Shown here piece after piece: positions 59,701 to 64,000 of a stretch of 64,000 nt of DNA (the stretch's first letter is position 1; each line of letters starts with the position of its first letter). The DNA is from Blasia pusilla (taxonomy: Eukaryota; Marchantiophyta; Marchantiopsida; Blasiales). The position numbers and the translations under genes were made by a program. Where the stretch lies: assembly GCA_050084515.1 (NCBI GenBank), contig CM114273.1:35836001-35900000 (forward strand), read 5' to 3'. The notes under the pieces are model-generated. The model had not been told where the DNA came from and made no database searches. It saw only the letters and a program-made list of their open reading frames with translations.

Positions 59701-62700
59701 ACTCGCAACCTGGATCAACAAACCCAGCAGGCGTGGAATATGTAATCACGTGCCTTACAATAGTCACCGTACGATGCTCAAGCAAATTATTGTAAAGTTA
59801 CTCGTACTATCTCGCATGCGGAGAATCTCTTCCACTGTCCCATCAACTAGCCGCAATAGTTACATTTCTTAGAAGAAGGGTGCATGGACCCGTACTCTCT
59901 GCGCATAAGAGTAAGAATTAAGCGAAGCCTCGCGAGTCCACAGTGATACCCATCTAAGCGGCGATGAGTGAAACAAAAGAACTCATGTCCCACCATCCGA
60001 GATCTTTTTGTGATATGAGGTTATCGTTGCAGGTTAACAGTGTACCTTATTTATAGTCGCAACATAGCTTTCAAACTCGGCGCGAGAACCATGAGGGTCA
60101 CGGTACGTTTCGACGAATCTGATGAGAAAAAACCAAAAGATCCAAGGCATGAGATCTTCCTTGGAACAATCAACCGTCATTGACATACAGGCCTTGCGTG
60201 TACGCAAGTCATCGGGAATCTTACTGGATATATTCGCACAATCCCAAATAAAGGCTCTCAAGCATGAGATAACTTATTTAGCCGTTGAAGTAATTCGCAG
60301 ACCCTCGTCTATTCGATACTTTTAAGTAACAGCTCATTGCTTCGCTTGTTTGCGGAAATTCCTTCAGTAAGTTGAAGGAGAAGTTGGCTATATAACTAAC
60401 TGCCGGTCACACGGTGATCGAAGTGCTTCTTGGATGTGCGTGCTAAACGTCTATACCACAGAACGGGCGCTGAGTATCATCAACCTCACAGCACCAAATG
60501 GGTTTCTTGTCTGTTAAGGGCCTTGATTCTAAGAAAACCTTGGTCATATAGTGAACTCCATAAGCAACCGCTGACAGAGCCGAAGATGAACAAGCACTCC
60601 TATTACTAGACCCAGACTGAATGGAAATTTGGATCCGAGAGGACAATTCATTGCAGAAAAGAGAAAAGGGCCTAAATGAGGAAAAGAAATGTGATCCCAC
60701 ACAACCCAGAACAGAGTCCACCTAGATATCACGGGAAAGAGCAGATTAGGTGAAGTTGTCCCGCAGGCGTTTCGGTACAGAAATCTACAGACTCAGAGGT
60801 AAGGCTTTCACACACGACTGATGTTCAACCACAGAGATGGCTAGTCATCGAAAACTCGCAGATTCAGCAAATGGAAGTGTTACAGTAGCGAACGATTGGA
60901 ACAGCCAGAAGGACCACAGACGCTTAATGCAAACGTTTCGCCAGCAGGAATCTAATTCGAACAACGACCACAAATTCAGGGAAAAATCTATTTCAAAGAT
61001 CTGAAACGTCACACCTCGGACGCATCCGATGATTTCATTTTGAGAGTGACCGTGCTTATTGCGTAAATCAATGCTATCGTAGCATTCCAAGCAAACCATG
61101 GGTCCTGGTTGGACGGTGCTGGAGATTGGCTACATGAAAAAAATTCATTTGAAAGGAGGGGGTGGAGGGGAGGACACAAACGGAGTAGAACCAACTAAAA
61201 CCTTCGAAACTCACCCAATGTTAACCTCGATGAAGGGTTCCTTCTGTTGAAGCCACAAAATTTGACTCCTCTTGTGGGAATCAATTGATCCTGTCTCTAG
61301 ATACTCCACGAAACTACAAATCCACACATAATATCCATTTACTTTCAGAAAGCCCTCGATGCAAGGCCACCAACGAGACAGAACTACTGACAGACAGCAT
61401 ATTACTAACCTCTGGATTTAAGCTGCTGACAATAAAGGTTTCCGTTAGACAGCACGAGCAGGTGTCGGTAAGACCAATATTACTGTCATTGGGTCTACTC
61501 ACTAGGTTGATCAGCAACAACGATTAAAGTATTTATCCGCAAAACAGACATAGTAGTCCAGTTCTTGAGGCAGAAAAAGGTGCGTTTAAACCAATTTACG
61601 CTGTCATTGAAGCTATCATCACTGGACAAATTAGAATTAGGGTAACTTTAATTTTTGAACTCGAACTTCATTCGCGATAATCATGCCATTTAAGAATTCA
61701 ACATCTCCAGAACTGAGACATATTTTCTACAGTGTATCACTGTCACCTTCTAGATTGGGTTCTGCAGGGCTCATGGCTATGCGGAATTTCCTTCGTTCTA
61801 CATTATCAAAAAAACACCTTCTGCTTCTCGAGAAGTTAACTACGGCACACCAATCTCCTGCATATTACTGTCCGGGACCAATTCTGTAGCTTACCAAGTA
61901 GGGTTCATTCTCACCTAAGGTCTTCTCACCCAACCAAAGGTTCTTTGTTTCTAGACTCTAACTGCGAGAACACCTTACTTCTAGTTTGAAATCCAATGTC
62001 AAGTGCCACGAGCACCTTGGTCCTAAGTTAGCTCACTTCAATTCTAAATAAGGTTATCATCGACAGCACTTCGACTCTCTACATCTAGCTTCCAAACTTT
62101 CAGAAACCCAAGAATTCCTCAACTAGCAGAAACCGGAATCATGACCTCGGAATTCGCAGTCATCTTTTTTTCAATTTTATATTTCGTTACATTCGCATTA
62201 GGTTCCTCATCCATGACCAACTTGCCACCAGAGCGTTTGCTGTTAGGTGAGTCCTGCTCAACATTAGGTCTGATCTGTCACGTATCTGACTCTACTGACG
62301 GCTTCCTGAGAAGAGCGATTACCAGTTCAGTATTTCCCTTTGGTTGTCACCCTCCACGTATGGGAGAGCACTCTTCAAATGCATGACCACTTCTTCCAGA
62401 TCCTCCTTATAATCTCCATACAAAACATGAATTACGCACTTTTCCTGCACATGCAAACAACGACAAGATCATGAATAAGGATGCGTTGTTTCATTTTGAA
62501 TCTGCAGTGTACCGTAGCATACTACATTCAATCAGTCACTACATCTCTGCAGATCCAGTCAGTTCAATTCCATGACTTGTCTCTTTACATGTGGACTGAA
62601 TTTCAACAACATAAATTTCTACGTTTTCTTATTGGAATTGAGAATTGGTACCACAGATTGCATGCTACGACTTAGCTCCTGTCGAAATCCTGCCCGTAAT

Positions 62701-63970
62701 TAATATATTGGTATTGCAATTTTTTTGCATCGAGCTGTTGACCATTCTCGAATCCAATTTTCTCCCGTCAACTTGTGTATTAATGATTTTTCATGGGACT
62801 CGAAAGGAGTTTTTAGAGTCATGGTCATCTATTCTTAAGAATGGAGGAAATGAGATGGCTGATACACATCCCAGGAGAAATTTCTGATGGAGAGGAAAGA
62901 AATCCTTCTACGGCATTTTTAGTGTTCCGGTGTACCCTAAGATTCACAAAATTTGGAATTTTTTACCTTCGAAATAGTGCATCGACCGTTTTTTCTTCCT
63001 ATCTCGCACTTAGGAAAGTTGATTCCAATCCCCACAAGATATTGCCTTATGGTAAAGAACTTATAGCTCTTTAACAATCTTCTAAAGAAGAGGAATACAA
63101 TGTGCTAACACATCATAAGAAAAAAAAAGGAACAAATAGCTTTAGCATATAGACTTGTGGTACGACAGAGATGAAAACTAAAACCTTCCTATTAAATGAA
63201 CCGCTAGGAAGTCTATGCCATGCACCTACTAGAGCTTAAGATGTAAGTGACTCATGAACTCAATGCTTTAGCATGATTGATTTTGGGCACGCCAAAAAAA
63301 TCTGATAGCCACATGGCGTAGCTCGAGCAATGCAATGATGGTTCACAACTCTGGTATGAGAATCCCAAACCATCCCTAATCAGCTGGGTCAAATATTTGG
63401 ATCTCGACTTTATTGACACCGAAGCTTACACGTACTCTAGTTTCTCATCAGACGATCCTGCTGGCCTGTGACGACTCCTCGAATAGACGAATCTCCCATA
63501 AACTGCAAGAAAATATATGAGAAGGGCCTGGAAATTTCGTAACTACACCTCATAATTGAAAGTCCTTGTGGGAAGAATCTTGGAGGAGGCTACGCGAAGA
63601 TCGTACTGGGGAAGTTCTGCGGAGTCGTTTGGAATATTCCTCCTCCATATCCTTGTGTTCCATGGTTCCAGACCTGATTGCTTCATCCACTCCTATACGT
63701 GTCCATTTGAAGTTTGAAATTCGTCACTTTAAACGTATAGCCGTGAATTTTTGAAATAAGTCACAAGGTAAGTGTTCATAAATATATGAAATGAATATAA
63801 TATTTCTGATATTCCCCCGTTTTTCTGACGTACCTCGACTAGTTGCACATCAGCAGCTGTCATATCCTTTGAGTAGTATGCTGATACACCACCTGGAGGC
63901 ATTCCGAGATGCCTCTCTCCTGTAGATCTCCAAACGAATAAATCTCTGAGTCTGGAAGCACCTTGTTCAG
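56731..63970 (-). CDS. DPP3: Dipeptidyl peptidase III (peptidase family M49), partial at the N-terminus
   Basis: Fifteen exons on the minus strand splice in phase: 63970-63834, 63692-63549, 62444-62323, 61313-61215, 60118-60046, 59709-59590, 59475-59407, 59208-59146, 58885-58730, 58510-58367, 58191-58123, 57963-57892, 57652-57401, 57146-57066 and 56874-56731 (TAG at 56733-56731). They give about 580 residues, so roughly 150 N-terminal residues lie beyond the window (family about 700-740). Landmarks are MPPGGVSAYYSKDMTAADVQ, YRDPHGSRAEFESYV, the zinc motif HEILGHGSGKLF (HEXXGH at 58807-58790), the third-ligand motif FEECRAECVGL, TRTGLLALEFY and WRQAHMQGRFAILRTLL. DPP III is a cytosolic zinc exopeptidase that removes dipeptides from the N-termini of short peptides. 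Ser after EECRAE, usual in animals, is Cys here. The intron after 58367 has a GC donor (GAG/GCAAGT). The gene appears intact. Confidence 0.93.
60150..61214. other. Largest clearly bounded DPP III intron (about 1.1 kb)
   Basis: Between the exons 61313-61215 and 60118-60046, whose ends join in phase within Gly (GG/A). Open frames inside on both strands are shadows with no family resemblance. Confidence 0.75.
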
Positions 63971-64000
63971 CTAAGGTTAAAAATGGAAGAACTAATTATC

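Noticed and set aside
60443-61099. Minus-strand frames between DPP III exons, first considered as exons
   Set aside because: The flanking exons join in phase within one Gly codon and the homology is continuous, so this is intron.

Overview
This window looks like nuclear DNA from a plant (land plant or close streptophyte alga). Four well-preserved genes sit in a large graveyard of decayed transposable elements. Plant origin is inferred from a LWD1-type WD40 gene, plant-like LSM6 and RPS18 genes with GT-AG introns, and the mixture of Ty3/gypsy, Ty1/copia, LINE, hAT and MITE sequences. I cannot name the species; a non-seed plant is only a guess.

Layout. 1-4332: 3' part of a decayed Ty3/gypsy element (copy 1, + strand) with a cytosine-5 DNA methyltransferase (C5-MTase) domain upstream of reverse transcriptase (RT), then RNase H, integrase and a C-terminal PHD finger. 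4455-8955: rearranged LTR blocks and an inverted gag with an in-frame triplication. 13138-14172: LWD1-like gene (+). 16050-16260: integrase scrap (-). 21372-22268: LSM6 (-, three exons). 25324-26493: RPS18 (+, four exons). Two copies of a short MITE flank this part (22.5 and 27.4 kb). 29100-37195: second copy of the methyltransferase/PHD gypsy element, with protease, CCHC knuckle, a tandemly duplicated methyltransferase segment and an insertion in integrase. 37860-38820: copia relic interrupted by a GC-rich repeat. 40040-45500: LINE. 46587-49129: hAT transposase relic split by a 329-bp element with 9-bp target duplications. 49440-51800: about 13 tandem copies of a 179-bp satellite. 52793-54879: relic of an unrecognised gene (-). 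56731-64000: dipeptidyl peptidase III (-), 15 exons visible, N-terminus beyond the window.

The most interesting system is the gypsy family. Two diverged copies share the order protease, C5-MTase, RT, RNase H, integrase, C-terminal extension and PHD finger. A mobile element carrying both a DNA-methylation writer and a histone-tail reader could in principle mark or choose its own insertion sites. Both copies are dead. The four host genes have no obvious functional link; they are ordinary housekeeping or clock genes between repeats.
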